Below are positions 36,601 through 47,441 of a DNA stretch of 64,000 nucleotides, one piece after another. Source of the stretch: Silene latifolia (Eukaryota; Streptophyta; Magnoliopsida; Caryophyllales; Caryophyllaceae); contig NC_133536.1 in the NCBI RefSeq assembly GCF_048544455.1, forward strand, positions 24,430,152 to 24,494,151, written 5' to 3'. A program made the position numbers and the translations under genes. Positions within the stretch are counted from its first letter, which is position 1, and each line of letters opens with the position of its first letter. The notes beneath the pieces are model-generated. The model saw only the letters and a list, made by a program, of their open reading frames with translations. It had not been told where the DNA came from and did no database searches.

Positions 36601-37068
36601 TTATATCTTTATTCTATTCTCTCGACGCCTGCGCGCCGGTCCTTGGACAGTGCTCTCAACTTCCACCGACTCATCCTCAAAAGGGTTTTTGTACGCTTCC
36701 ATTAGTTCCATGGCTTTCAGAACTGGTGTCCAATGGCCAGAGATTGAAATATCGGCTTCAGTGTAATACTTCTTCAGAGCATTCACACCAGCAATGAATT
36801 GATTGTCCATGTCGGCTTCCGTGTAGTTCCTATTTTTCTTTTCCTTTAACTGTCTACGCATACGTTCATTTTGAAGTTCAAAGAACCTTCAATTGTGCCT
36901 TTACACTTTGTCGACCTCTCTTATTAAGGCCTCTTCACGGGTTTCTGCTGCCTCTAAATTTGTCCTTGTGTCAATCAACTCTATCGTGAGGGACTCTATC
37001 GTCCGTTTGGCTTCATCGATTTCCCCGCCTTGTCGGGGACCTTCGGCTATCGTCGATTCGTCACTCAT
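36601..37068 (-). pseudogene. Small coiled-coil-like protein of the Mutator-like element
   Basis: Read from 37068, the frame opens MSDESTIAEGPRQGGEIDEA and continues with a heptad-like charged stretch (TIESLTIELIDTRTNLEAAE, REEALIREVDKV). It then meets two in-frame stops near 36900 (one could be a CAA to TAA change). After that it runs open through FFELQNERMRRQLKEKKNRN and NPFEDESVEVESTVQGPARR to the end at 36601. The total is about 155 residues. It has no enzyme motif. The position between the peptidase and transposase genes, and a TATA box upstream on the minus strand, suggest it was an element gene, perhaps a partner protein. Function is unknown. Confidence 0.5.
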
Positions 37069-37242
37069 CCCGCAAAGATTGGAAGTATGAAACTTTTTGC
37101 ATTATAAAAAGATGTTTAAAATTTTTGAACCAAATTAAAAGCAAACCAAAGCATAAGAAAGAGAATTACCTTTTTTGCAGCATAGAGAAGAGTGTTGACA
37201 GATATGAAAAATAAACATGAAAGAAAAATAAAGAATAGAAAG

Positions 37243-37600
37243 ATAAGAAATTACCTTTTTGCAGAGGAGATAAAGTTTTTTTTTGGAATGGACTTTTTCA
37301 GTGTGTGTGTTTGTTTTTTTACCTCGAAGTAGCAGTAATTTATAGGGGCTTGGGGAATAGAATCAGTTTTTCTGTAATAAAGTATAGGAAGATAAGTAAT
37401 TAACTGTCTACCAACAAAAAAAAAAAGATAAGAAATTACCTTTTTGCAGAGGAGATGCAGAGTTTTTTCTTGAATACAAACAGTTTTCTGTACTTATTCA
37501 GTGTGTGTGTGTTTTTTTTTCTCAAAAAACCACGCAATAGCAGTATTTATAGGGGTTGGGGAATACAAACAGTTTTCCTGTAATTACATTAGATTAGGTT
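37243..37600 (-). promoter_or_regulatory. Duplicated promoter block upstream of the coiled-coil gene
   Basis: Two similar segments (about 37243-37383 and 37427-37600) share GAAATTACCTTTTTGCAG, AGAGGAGAT, GTGTGTGTG plus a T run, and TTTATAGGGG. On the minus strand each gives CCCCTATAAAT, a TATA-like box, near 37342 and 37543. This looks like a tandem duplication of promoter and leader. Confidence 0.6.
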
Positions 37601-38498
37601 AGGTAACTGTTTTTAATAAAAACTGAAAAGTGGAACTGCTTTTTATAAATATTACTAAGTCATTATTATTCAACCGTTATTATTGTAGTGTGTAATTTGC
37701 AGTTTTATTTTTGTGGTTGGTTTGTGAAAAAAACAGTCAGATAATATTAACAAAAAAAATTAAAGTAACTAGTATTAATTCTCATATAATGTAGGTCTCA
37801 CTTTATTATCTAGAAGATACATTTTAGGTTAAAATGTAATTCGAACAATGACAAATAGTAAAAGTGTTTGACATTTTTAGGCGAGGTCTTCATCGTAGCC
37901 GCTGTCTTTTGTGTCTCTTTTGTCTTTGTTAGTTCATGCATCTGATTCATATTCCTGCAATTTTTGCTTAGTATTTAGCAGCTACATTAATAGCAGAATA
38001 GCAGTAGAATAACATTGATAGCAGAGAATAACAACACATTAATAGCGAATAGCGATAATCTAAATTTAGCAGCTACTCTGCTGTTATTGCAGACACTATC
38101 CATTTCCACCAAGAATATCCATTTTGTATCCAAAAATAACAACACATTAATAGCACAATAGCAGTAGAATAACACAACAGCAGCAGAATAGCAGAGTAAC
38201 ACAGGAATAATAGGGGAATAACAAAGTAGAATAAAGGATAACATATTCCTGCAATTTTTGGTAGTTCATGCATCGATTTATATTCTTTGCAATTTTTGCT
38301 TAGTATTTTAGAAGCTACATTAATAGCAGAATAGCAGTGGAATAACATTAATAGCAGTAGAATAACAACACATTAATAGCAGAATAGCAGTAGAATAACA
38401 CAACAGCAGCAGAATAGCAGAGTAACACAGGAATAATAGGGGAATAACAGTAGAATAAGAGGATAACATTAGAATAATAGGAGAGTATTAGTCCAGAT

Positions 38499-41400
38499 TC
38501 ATACCTCTTCAGTTTCTGATTCTTCTTCATCTTCGTCATCAGAAGGGGGACTTTCAGCAAATGGAAGAGTACAAGTTCTACTGTTGTGGTTCACCCACTT
38601 CTTGCAGTTACCGCATCTTCGCTTCCTCTTTTGTTGCTTGGTTTTGGCCTTTTCTTTGGAGGACCTTAATCTTTTGCCACTGCCCTTATTCTTGGCCTTG
38701 TTTGGCGGTCGAAGGTCAATGTCATTTGAAGCTGTGATGCCTAGAAGAGCCTCGATTTCCTGGTTTTTAGTCTTCGGTTCAGTTGGTCCTGTGATGTTCA
38801 CCCCGAATCGTGTCGATTTTCTGCAGCTTGCTTCATGTGTTTAACGAGCATAACTGTCCATCACCCCGACAGTTGCATAAATCTCAGACCAAACCTTTGA
38901 CATCTCAGCTTTCTTGATGTCAGCCTCATCAATCTCTTCTATCACCTTTCCATTTTCATCTCGGACAACTAGCCTGTATGATTTCTTTGTCCATCGAGCA
39001 AGGACATAAGGGTCAGGTATCCTGTGGACCTGCCTACCATTCCACACCCAAAGTATATGGCGACAAACAATGCCATGCCTCTCAAACAGCTTACATGCAC
39101 ATTTGCTCTCGTTAGTTTTGGTGTTAAATTCAACTCGGAAGCTCCTGTGCTTGAGTCCATCACGAACGTCATGATACTCCACCGCCCCTACATGTTGTCA
39201 AACCCCCACCCCCATCCTGCATATGGCATGTTTGACTTCATTCTGAAAGTCCCCAAAGATAGGATGGGTGTAGACAAGTGAGGCATGCATCTCCACCTTA
39301 ATAGCGAGAATAGCGGTGGAATTACATTAATAGCGGTAGAATAACAACACATTAATAGCGAATAGCAAGACTAAATTTAGCGACTAGTTTGTTTGTTATT
39401 GCAGAACACTATCCATTTCCACAAAGAATATCCGTTTTTTATTCAAAAATAACAACACATTAATAGAAGAATAGCAGTAGAATAACACAACAGCAGTAGA
39501 ATAACAACACATTAATAGCAGAATAGCAGTAGAATAACAACACATTAATAGCGAATAGCAGAGAATAACAACACATTAATAGCGAGAATAGCGAAGAGAC
39601 TAAATTTAGCGATTACTTTTTTGTTATTGCGACGCTATCCATTTCCACAAAGAATATTCGTTTTTTATTCAAAAATAACAACACATTAATAGAAGAATAG
39701 CGTGGAATAACATTAATAGCGAGAATAACACAACAAGAGAATATAATAGCGGTAGAATAACACAACAAAGAAAGAATAGCGAGTAACACGGGAATAATAG
39801 GGGAATAACAGTAGAATAGCAGTGGAATAACATTAATAGCAGAATAGCAGTGGAATACCTTCATCGGCCCTACTTTCTCGAGCATACTATGCTCATTGGC
39901 ATTATCCATCCTCCTTTGTGTATGCCTTTGCTGCTCTATTGCGGAATTGTACCTCATCCAAAACTCGACGAGGGTTCCAAAATGGCTTTCAAACCGCTTG
40001 AAATAGCTGTTTGAACTTTCGGATCTCTGGGTTGTTCGCAACAAACAACCTAGAGGCAGATCCCGAAAGTATGCCGGTATCCACTTTTGTCTGATTGCAA
40101 AGACATACTTCAACCACCGGTTGCTTTCCATACCATGGGCTTCAATAACAGTCTTCCAGTTCTGTTCAAATTCGTGTGGCTCGAGGTCGACATCCCACAC
40201 AACGGCATTTATGTCGGTCATAAATTCCGTATCATTGCAGATTGCCCTTCCCACTTTCTCAGGCATTTTCTGCATGATATGCCACATGCAATACTTGTGG
40301 ACAGAATGGTTGAAGACATTTGGGCAGGCTTTTTTAATTCCCGGGCACTGGTCTGTAATTACACATTGAGGTTGCTGCTGCCCCATTGCTTCGAGGAATT
40401 TTTTAAAAATCCACTCAAATGAATGCTGACTCTCAAAGTCAAGTAACCCAGCTGCAAAAGTCACCGTCTTCTTGTTGTGGTCTACTCCGGTGAAGGGAGT
40501 AAACACCATGAAATATTTGTTTGTCCCATAAGTAGGGTCAAACGAGATCGTGTCTCCATATAACTTGTAGTTGTTTATCCCTTCCTTATCAGCCCAAATA
40601 ACCTTCGTCAAGCATTTGTTCTCATCCTGATCATAAGCAAAGTAGAACCCCTTTGTTTCACCAAAGCATTTTGAAATGCCCAATGAACATTTTAGCATCC
40701 TTATCCCCAATGTAACACTTGATATTTCGTTTGAAGTTTTGAAGTCTAGCAAAGAGGCACCGATATTCTGATAACCATTTGAGTATTCCTTGAGAATTCT
40801 GAAGCTCAATGTTGGACCTATGTTGAGCTTAGTATGATCAATAATGGTCCTCTTAATGTAGTCATGGACGTCCCTTGAGAGCTTCGAACTCCTGTTTTTG
40901 ACAGAGTAAAGAGAGTGATTGTGAACGTCTACAAAGACATCCACAATATACCCAAATGGTCATCATCTGTTTTTCACGGGTTCTCAACCTCATGTTCGCC
41001 TTGCGACCACACCTTGTCGAGCATGCTTCTTTGGTGTCTAATTCGCCGGTCTTTGTTCTCTCTCGTACTCAAATTACCGGCTTCATGATTTGTTGCTTCA
41101 AGTCGCATTTTTCTTTTCATACCCCTATACCCCGGTTTGTTAAAGGCCCAGGATTTGACGGTGACGCCCCCCTTATATTGCGCATTTGTGTACCTTCTCA
41201 CATCAAATCCATGCAGCCGATGCATAGATCTTTGTAGAACCGCATCGCATCCTCCAAGGTAAGAAAGAACATGCCACGTTTAGGCGTAAAATCACTCTCA
41301 ACAGTCCTCACCCACCGCTCGGTCCCCGGGTATCTGCTTTGTAATGAAGAGTTGAGACAAACTCATCGTTTTCTTAAATGCTCGAACAGGTTGGGCTGGT

Positions 41401-42461
41401 GTATATACTGTTATTAGAAGAATCCCCATTAGGTAAGACTGCATTGTCTTCAACAATAGACACAGTAGAAAGATCTGCGACAGTAAATTAATATAATGAG
41501 TACAGTCATTGGACAACAAAATCACAATAACATCACAATAACAAAGAGCACGGGGAGAGATCAACATTGCGGTAATGTGACAATAACAAAGATGATAACG
41601 GTGGTGTGAAACAGGGACGACAATCAATAACATCACAATAACACTAAATGTGTTTATCTCATGCTACTCTCTTATCAGCCGTATATTTTCACGCTACTGC
41701 ACAATAATATCACAACAATAGTAGCATAATATCAGAATAAGAGTACAATAATATCAACATGTTTCTCTACTTTTTTACAATAATAGTACAAAGAATATCG
41801 GAATAACGAGACTGCTGGTTCTACTTTATTACATACGAGATAATCTTTGTATTTATTATGTAACTCTTTTGCAAGGCATATATTTTCATGTTCTTGCACA
41901 ATAATAGCACAATAATGTTACAATAATACCACAATAACAAAGATACAATAATATAATCATGTTATTTGTACGGTTACAATAATAGTACATTAATATCGAA
42001 TAACAGATTCTCTTTTTCTCTTAATGCAAGCCGATACATAATAGTATCGAGAATAACAATTTGAGAAACACATAGAAATCAATAATTGATTTATAAACAC
42101 TCAGGCTAATAATAGTACATTAATATTAGAATAACAGTTCTCTTTTTGTACTCTAATACAAGCCGAGATAGTACAATAATATCGAATAACGGTGAGAAAC
42201 ACATAGAAATCAATAATTGATTTATACACACTTTGAGGCTAATAATAGTACATTAATATCGAATAACAGTTTTCTTTTTCTACTCTAATACAAGCCGACA
42301 AGATACAATAATATCGAATAACAGTGAGAAACATGTAGAAATCAATAATTTATTTATAAACAACGGATGAAGAGATAAGAATGAATAGCGGATTACTGTT
42401 TCCATATTCACTTTGTCGAGTTGATTTCTTCGCTAACATTGTTATTGATCTCATTGTCCAT
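38499..42461 (-). CDS. FAR1-type Mutator-like transposase, copy 2 (complete exon set)
   Basis: Translation likely starts at 42461 (MDNEINNN). The main exon spans about 41240-39860. It carries the FAR1 DNA-binding domain, the transposase core (DTISFDPTYGTNKYFMVF, CVITDQCPGIKKACPNVFNH, CMWHIMQKMPEKVG) and TTQRSESSNSYFKRFESHFG. An intron of 11-bp repeats follows (39860-39300). The next exon, about 39290-38845, has the SWIM zinc finger (CACKLFERHGIVCRHIL). The last, 38835-38499, has a basic stretch and CGNCKKWVNHNSRTC. This matches the full FAR1/FRS plan. Frame changes exist near 40680 and 40950, so the copy may be inactive, or they may be sequence errors. It would bind the element ends and cut them. 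Confidence 0.82.
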
Positions 42462-42902
42462 CTTTTATACCCGAAAACAAGAAAATCAAGTATTGAATTC
42501 AATTAAAATCAACGAATTTACACTAAAAATCAACGATTTTTACATTAATTAGGTTTTTTACATTAATTTCGAAAATACGATTGAATATACTAAAAATCAA
42601 CGAATTTACATTACCCTTAATTCGATTGCAAACTACAAATCAACGATTTTGTGTAATTTTATTAGGTTTTTTATGAATTTCCTATAGTCGGCGTTCGATT
42701 TGTGAGTTTTCTCTTTTTGATTTGTAGAGAGATGTAGAGAGAGAGAGAATATCGTTAGAATGAGGTTCTTTGTTTTCATGTTTCAAATAGCTTTTGTATT
42801 TTTCGATTTTTCCTTTTTTTTTTTTCTAATTTATCTTTTAATCTCAGCCCTTGATTTCCCCAACTCACAACTCACCATAAGACCCCAACTCACGAGATCC
42901 CG

Positions 42903-42904
<2 letters not shown>

Positions 42905-42987
<83 letters not shown>
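42905..42987. repeat. (TA)n tract at right border of Mutator-like element 2
   Basis: About 41 TA units directly follow the terminal GATCCCGCC. The sequence beyond (GACGTAGGATATGATTACC) is not related to the left flank of element 1. Confidence 0.92.
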
Positions 42988-42991
<4 letters not shown>

Positions 42992-43957
42992 GTAGGATAT
43001 GATTACCAATATATATTGAACCTTTTACACAAAAGACTAATTATATTAACATCCTTTTTTTTACGTCTATCCCCTATCTACTAAATGAATAGGTGAACTC
43101 ACAAATATTCCCTCCAAAAAAAACATTTTTTTAAATAAGGAAACTATTGATAATTTAATTGTATTCACTAAATAAATAAGGAAATTAGTAATTATAATGT
43201 ATTTCATTATATAATTCTTTTCATTAAAATTAATCTTTTCATCAAATTATATAATTTTCACTAAACACTAAACTATAATATTTTAAATAAAAAATAAATA
43301 ATATAAAACTATGAAATATTAAATCTTTTATTGATGCTATTTTTTAAGAATGAGTTGACTCATACAATGTATAAACAAAATTATAAATCATTTTGATTAC
43401 TTTCATGACAAAAAAAATTGAGAGAATTTATAAATTGAATCATTAGTTTTGTGGCATAAAAAAAAAACTTTTTTAAAAAAAAAAAAAAAATTCAGCACAT
43501 TACTCAATACTCTTAGATTAATTTTCAGTTTTAATTTTTTTTTTCTCGAAACAAAATACAATAACGAGAAAAATGAATAACTATGTTAATGAGATACCAC
43601 TATTATTTTAAAGTTCAATTTTATTCAATTTTCTTGGATAATTTTACGGTTCAGTTTTTTTTTTTTCTCATATCAAAATATAATTACGTGAAATATGAAA
43701 ATTTAATGAGGTGTTAATTTAGCATGATTAAATAATACAAAAATAAAAACTTTATAAATACCGCGCATTTATTGCGCGGGATCTAAACTAGTCTTACTCT
43801 AAGGGTTTATACCATATTTCAAACTCATGAGATATGAGTTTCTCATACCCAAGGTCCAAGGAGGGGGGTAGGTACAAGATTCATATCCATGAGAATGAAA
43901 TTACAATAACCAAAAATGTGAAACAAAAATTTATGGCATATTGTAAATCGATCGGAA
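42988..43957. other. AT-rich stretch containing a likely Helitron 3' end
   Basis: No gene is seen. At 43761-43779 the sequence CCGCGCATTTATTGCGCGG folds into a 7-bp GC stem with a 5-base loop. Nine bases later comes CTAG (43788-43791) followed by T, the form of a plant Helitron terminus (hairpin then CTRR, inserted before T). The 5' end was not located and no Rep/helicase is present, so any element is non-autonomous. Confidence 0.55.
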
Positions 43958-43959
43958 TT

Positions 43960-45303
43960 ACTTTTTCACATACGAAGATTACTCTTTGACATACATTTTT
44001 TCATTAACTTTTCATATCATACCCTTTTACTAAAAACCTAGACAAATTAAGTCTACTTTTCAAAAAAAAAAAAAACGAATCTAATTGTTCTAAAAACCTG
44101 AAATAATGAATTATAATTATCCAATTAGTAAAGTAATGTTGTTGTTTTTGTTAGGCCCAAAATATGGATATGGTCTGGTCTGGGGCAGCGAGTCTGGAAG
44201 CAGTGTGGAACGCAGGGCGTCAGGGAGCTAGGGTGGCAGCATCAGCGTGCAGTGTAAGACGTGGGCTTTGATCCGTATGGAAGAAGTATATGAAAACTCT
44301 ATCACTTATCATATCCAATGGAGGAAAGTCTTATTCTACGTCGAATTAGGAATAACTTGGAAGAAAAACAAGAAACCCTAGCTGAGCAAGCTCCACTATA
44401 TAAGGGGCCTCAATGCAAAGAAGGAGGATCATCGAAAAATACAAGAATTATACCCTAGCCTCCATAGCATAACACGCGAACTGTACTTCCCCTCGAATTA
44501 TAGTGAAAATCTTGGTGGGATTCCGTCTCCCCCCGCGGTTGTTTCCCAAATTGGGTTTTCCGCGTCATCAAAATTGCTTGTGTTATTCATTTACATCGCG
44601 CATTCAAATTATCATACAACAAACAAACAAATCACAATAAGGACCTAACATTAAGACTTCTTTAACCCTAATTGGTAGAAATTTACCAAAACAGTTTTAA
44701 CAATTATTAATATGTTTTGTTGAGATTATTAGGGTTTGCTAATTAGTAAAATTATTGTTTCCTTATCTATCAATCGCTATCAATAAATGAAGGCGTGGTG
44801 GTTTTGGGTGGTGGACGGTGGTTTTGGGTGATGGATGGTGGTTCTGTGGGGTGGTTAGAGGGTGGTGCGTGAGTTTTGATGCGTTTGATATGATTAACAA
44901 GGTACTCCTGGTATTGAGAGTCGAGACAGATGTGAGGTTGCCTTGACCATTGGCAACGCCTAATTTCTTCTTACCGTTTTTCCGCGTGTTTGGCTCACAA
45001 ATATTCATTCCATCATTCTAGTATTGCACTAGGGGATTATTCTGTAAACTTCATTATGCCATTCTGTATTTTCTCTTTCTTTTTTCTTTTTTTTTATACA
45101 TTTCAGTGCGGTTGGCCGGAGCAATATCGGTCGGCGACTGGACTAACTGAACCAAGGCGTGCTAAACAGAAGTGGTGTTGGTGGTGAAGGGGGATGGGAG
45201 AAGGGAAAAAAAATCAGTTTGTGAGAAAATGAAAGAAATGACAAGGATAAAATTGTAAAAAGCGTATGTAAAAGAGTAAAAATCTGTATGTGAAAAAACA
45301 CGC
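43960..45303. mobile_element. Non-autonomous element with long imperfect TIRs (family M), carrying a solo LTR
   Basis: The left arm (TTTTTCACATACGAAG, then TACTCTTTGACATAC) pairs with the right arm, read inverted (TTTTTCACATACAGA, then TACTCTTTTACATAC). Inner sequence near the left arm (CATACCCTTTTACTA) resembles the element at 57827-58527, so both belong to one family. No target duplication was found here. A small LTR was inserted at 44149-44650. It encodes no transposase. Confidence 0.6.
44149..44650. mobile_element. Small solo LTR (about 500 bp)
   Basis: It begins TGTTAGGCCC and ends GGACCTAACA, so TGTTAGG and CCTAACA are inverted ends. Inside are a TATA-like CTATATAAGGGG (about 44396) and a GTCTCCCCCCGCGG stretch near a probable R/U5 zone. 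No internal region, primer site or target duplication is seen. It is probably the remnant of an LTR element after loss of its interior. Confidence 0.6.
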
Positions 45304-45413
45304 CCCTCAAATATTCTATATACTTAGTTGATTAAATTTTTATCTTCATGATTTTATAATAATAAAATTTTCTATTTAAAATATTTTATTTTACCGATTT
45401 AACTTTTAAGTTA

Positions 45414-45790
45414 GGGGGTGTTTGGTAAACGGCGGATTGGGAAATTTTCAGCATATTCAAGGCTTTTAGCATGTTTGACTCACCAATCTACTATTTTGAG
45501 TGTTTGGTAAATGACATATTGAAAGAGTAGATTGGAGCTCAATCTACTGTTTTCCAATATGCTGCTCTACCCAGCATATTCACATTAGTAGATTGTGAAA
45601 TATGAATCCGTCAACAATCTACACATAGATACAACAATCTATTAACCAAAATCTGCTAATTACCAAACACTTCTACTAAATCTGCTAATTGAAATATACT
45701 AGTCAAACCTGTTAATCCAATCTGTTATTTATAATCTGCTTGACCAATCTGCTTCTGCTAATATCAATCTGCTGATTACCAAACAAAGCC
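45414..45790. mobile_element. Tourist-type MITE, copy 1
   Basis: A 377-bp element starts GGGGGTGTTTGGTAA and ends TTACCAAACAAAGCC, flanked by TTA at 45411-45413 and 45791-45793. A 3-bp TTA duplication with GGNNNTGTTTGGT ends fits PIF/Harbinger. It is almost identical to copy 2 at 47442. Confidence 0.92.
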
Positions 45791-46171
45791 TTAATTTCAA
45801 ACTCATACCACTCAAAATTGTAACAAACGCATGGTATGAGAAATCAAATTCCAACCCATACAAGTATATCACTCGGGTGTGATTCTTGATTCCAAACTCA
45901 TACACATGCACGAAACACACCCCTTAATAATTCTTTTGTCCCGGTTATTTGTTTATCTATTCTATTTATCGATATCTCATTTATTTGTTTACCTTTCGAT
46001 ATAAGGATTACTTTTAAAGGGTAATTTGATCATCTACATAAATATTGTGCACTTGTAACATAATAACAACACTCACAAATGAATTCCTCCTTTTTCTTGG
46101 TCTTTGTGCTAAAATCAAAGATAAGTAAATGGCCGGGATGGAGATGGTATATATTAGCCCACTTGCAATTA
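45791..46171. other. Non-genic spacer
   Basis: AT-rich spacer between two MITEs. An ORF at 45729-45920 (minus) overlaps the MITE and shows no domain. Nothing else recognised. Confidence 0.4.
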
Positions 46172-46618
46172 ATTAACGGTGCACCCAGTACCCTTGAGGT
46201 TTCACATTTCGACTGAAATACCCAATTTTTTCAACCGGAAAACTTTAAGAGATCATAACTCGTATTTACCAACTTAGAAAGTGACGATTTTTTTTTTTCA
46301 AATCGATTATCTTTTTGAGAACTACGGCTTGGAAAATAAATTGTCGAGTTTGGAAACTACTCGACGTGACCAAGAGATATTGTCACTCAAATTTTATTCG
46401 TTCAAAAAAAAATTTCGATATACAAAAACTCTTAGCCACGGGATCTACGTCATTTTTTTGAAATCGTAATTTTCGGAAATACGATCAATTTGAAAAACAA
46501 TGTCACTTTCTAAACTCGTAAACGACCTCTCAACGACTTAAAGTTTTCCAGATAAAAAAAATTGGATATTTCGAATAAAATGTGAAGCCTGAAGAATACC
46601 ACGTGCATTTCCTGATTA
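46172..46618. mobile_element. Foldback MITE, family F, copy 1
   Basis: Left part (GTGCACCCAGTACCCTTGAG, then TTTCACATTTCG) and right part (AAAATGTGAAGCCTGAAG, then CACGTGCATTTCC) are imperfect inverses. The interior holds paired blocks around AGTGACGATTTTT and AATGTCACTTTCT. The related copy at 55887-56671 carries a nested insertion. Confidence 0.65.
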
Positions 46619-46654
46619 ATTAAAGCTGCCAAATAATCTTCTATTTCTATGTTC

Positions 46655-46835
46655 AGTCCGTCTCATTATAGACGGTCATTCTGTTTATAGCCATAGACGG
46701 ATAGTGGTCCTCTCATAAAATTAAAGTGGCGGTATCCATTTACCATCCACTTGCACTACTCATTTTTATTTGTGGGAGGGGCACTATCTGTCTATAGCTA
46801 TAAACGGATAGTGTCCGTCTATAATAAGAATTTGT
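46655..46835. mobile_element. Small foldback MITE
   Basis: The arms TCATTATAGACGG and GTTTATAGCCATAGACGGAT recur inverted at the right (ATCTGTCTATAGCTATAAAC and CCGTCTATAATAAGA). Total length is about 180 bp. The target duplication is unclear. Confidence 0.6.
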
Positions 46836-46849
46836 GTTCTATGGTTTAG

Positions 46850-47155
46850 TAGAGGTGGACAACATAGCGGGCCAGCCCAGCACTGTCACACGGGCCAGAA
46901 TTTAGCAGCCCGGTCAGCACATGGCCCAGCTCGGTCAGCCCTACGGGCTTTGCTAGTGTTGGGTTTTTTCAGCCCGGTTTTTAAAAAAAAAAAAAAAATT
47001 GTAACCAGCCCGCCCCTATAGTGTCGTGCCTGGGCCTAACCAAAACCAGTCCAGCCCGGTCCTATGTTAGTGCCATGCCAGTGCTGCTCTACCCCAGCCT
47101 AGCCCGACCTTGGCCCGCACCAGTCCGGCCCAGCCCAACCCAATGTCCACCTCTA
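46850..47155. mobile_element. hAT-type MITE, GC-rich core
   Basis: The ends are TAGAGGTGGACA and TGTCCACCTCTA, an exact 12-bp TIR. An exact 8-bp duplication, TGGTTTAG, lies at 46842-46849 and 47156-47163. The interior is rich in GCCCAGCCCGG-type words. It is 306 bp with no coding capacity. Confidence 0.9.
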
Positions 47156-47224
47156 TGGTTTAGTATTAGAGTAGGACCGAGAAAAGGTTGAGAAGAAAAA
47201 GTCGGTAGCAATAGCCTCTTACCT

Positions 47225-47422
47225 ACCAACAAGTTTTATTGAAGACGGACATATCTGTTACAAGTTGAAAACGGGTTAAGTAATACCCCAAGTTGGTAGA
47301 TAAGACAAAAGCAAAATGTCTAGGGAGTAGCATTCTGCTTTTGTCTTGTCTACCTACTTGGAAATTATTTGACCTGTCTTCATCTTGTGACAGATATGCT
47401 CGTTTCAATGAGAATTTGTGCT
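47225..47422. mobile_element. Foldback MITE with about 75-base arms
   Basis: The left arm (GACGGACATATCTGTTACAA and onward to AAGACAAAAGCAAAATG) pairs with the right arm (GCTTTTGTCTTGTCTACC and onward to TTGTGACAGATATGC). The inverse carries AATGAGAATTTGTG at its outer end, a word shared with several small MITEs in this window. Confidence 0.65.
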
Positions 47423-47441
47423 TACCTAAAGTCTAGATAAA

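Larger units (their letters stand above)
27513..42904. mobile_element. 15.4 kb Mutator-like element with FAR1-type transposase and twin Ulp1-like genes (element 2)
   Basis: The left end (ATTGGATTTGGTG then TCTTATGGTGAGTTGTGAGT, about 27531-27575) and the right end share the terminal core TCTTATGGTGAGTTGTGAGT. The right end, read on the minus strand from 42904, is GGCGGGATCTCGTGAGTTGG followed by the same core. The element is bordered by (TA)n tracts on both sides. Inside, from left to right: an F-box-like gene (+), two Ulp1-type peptidase modules (+), a coiled-coil-like gene (-) and a FAR1-type transposase gene (-). The two groups converge near 36.5 kb. Ulp1-like genes are known cargo of plant MULEs (Kaonashi-type); pairing with a FAR1-type transposase in one unit is the notable point. 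Confidence 0.75.

Noticed and set aside
42760-43002. Frame ending in a Tyr-Ile repeat
   Set aside because: It is the translation of the (TA)n tract.
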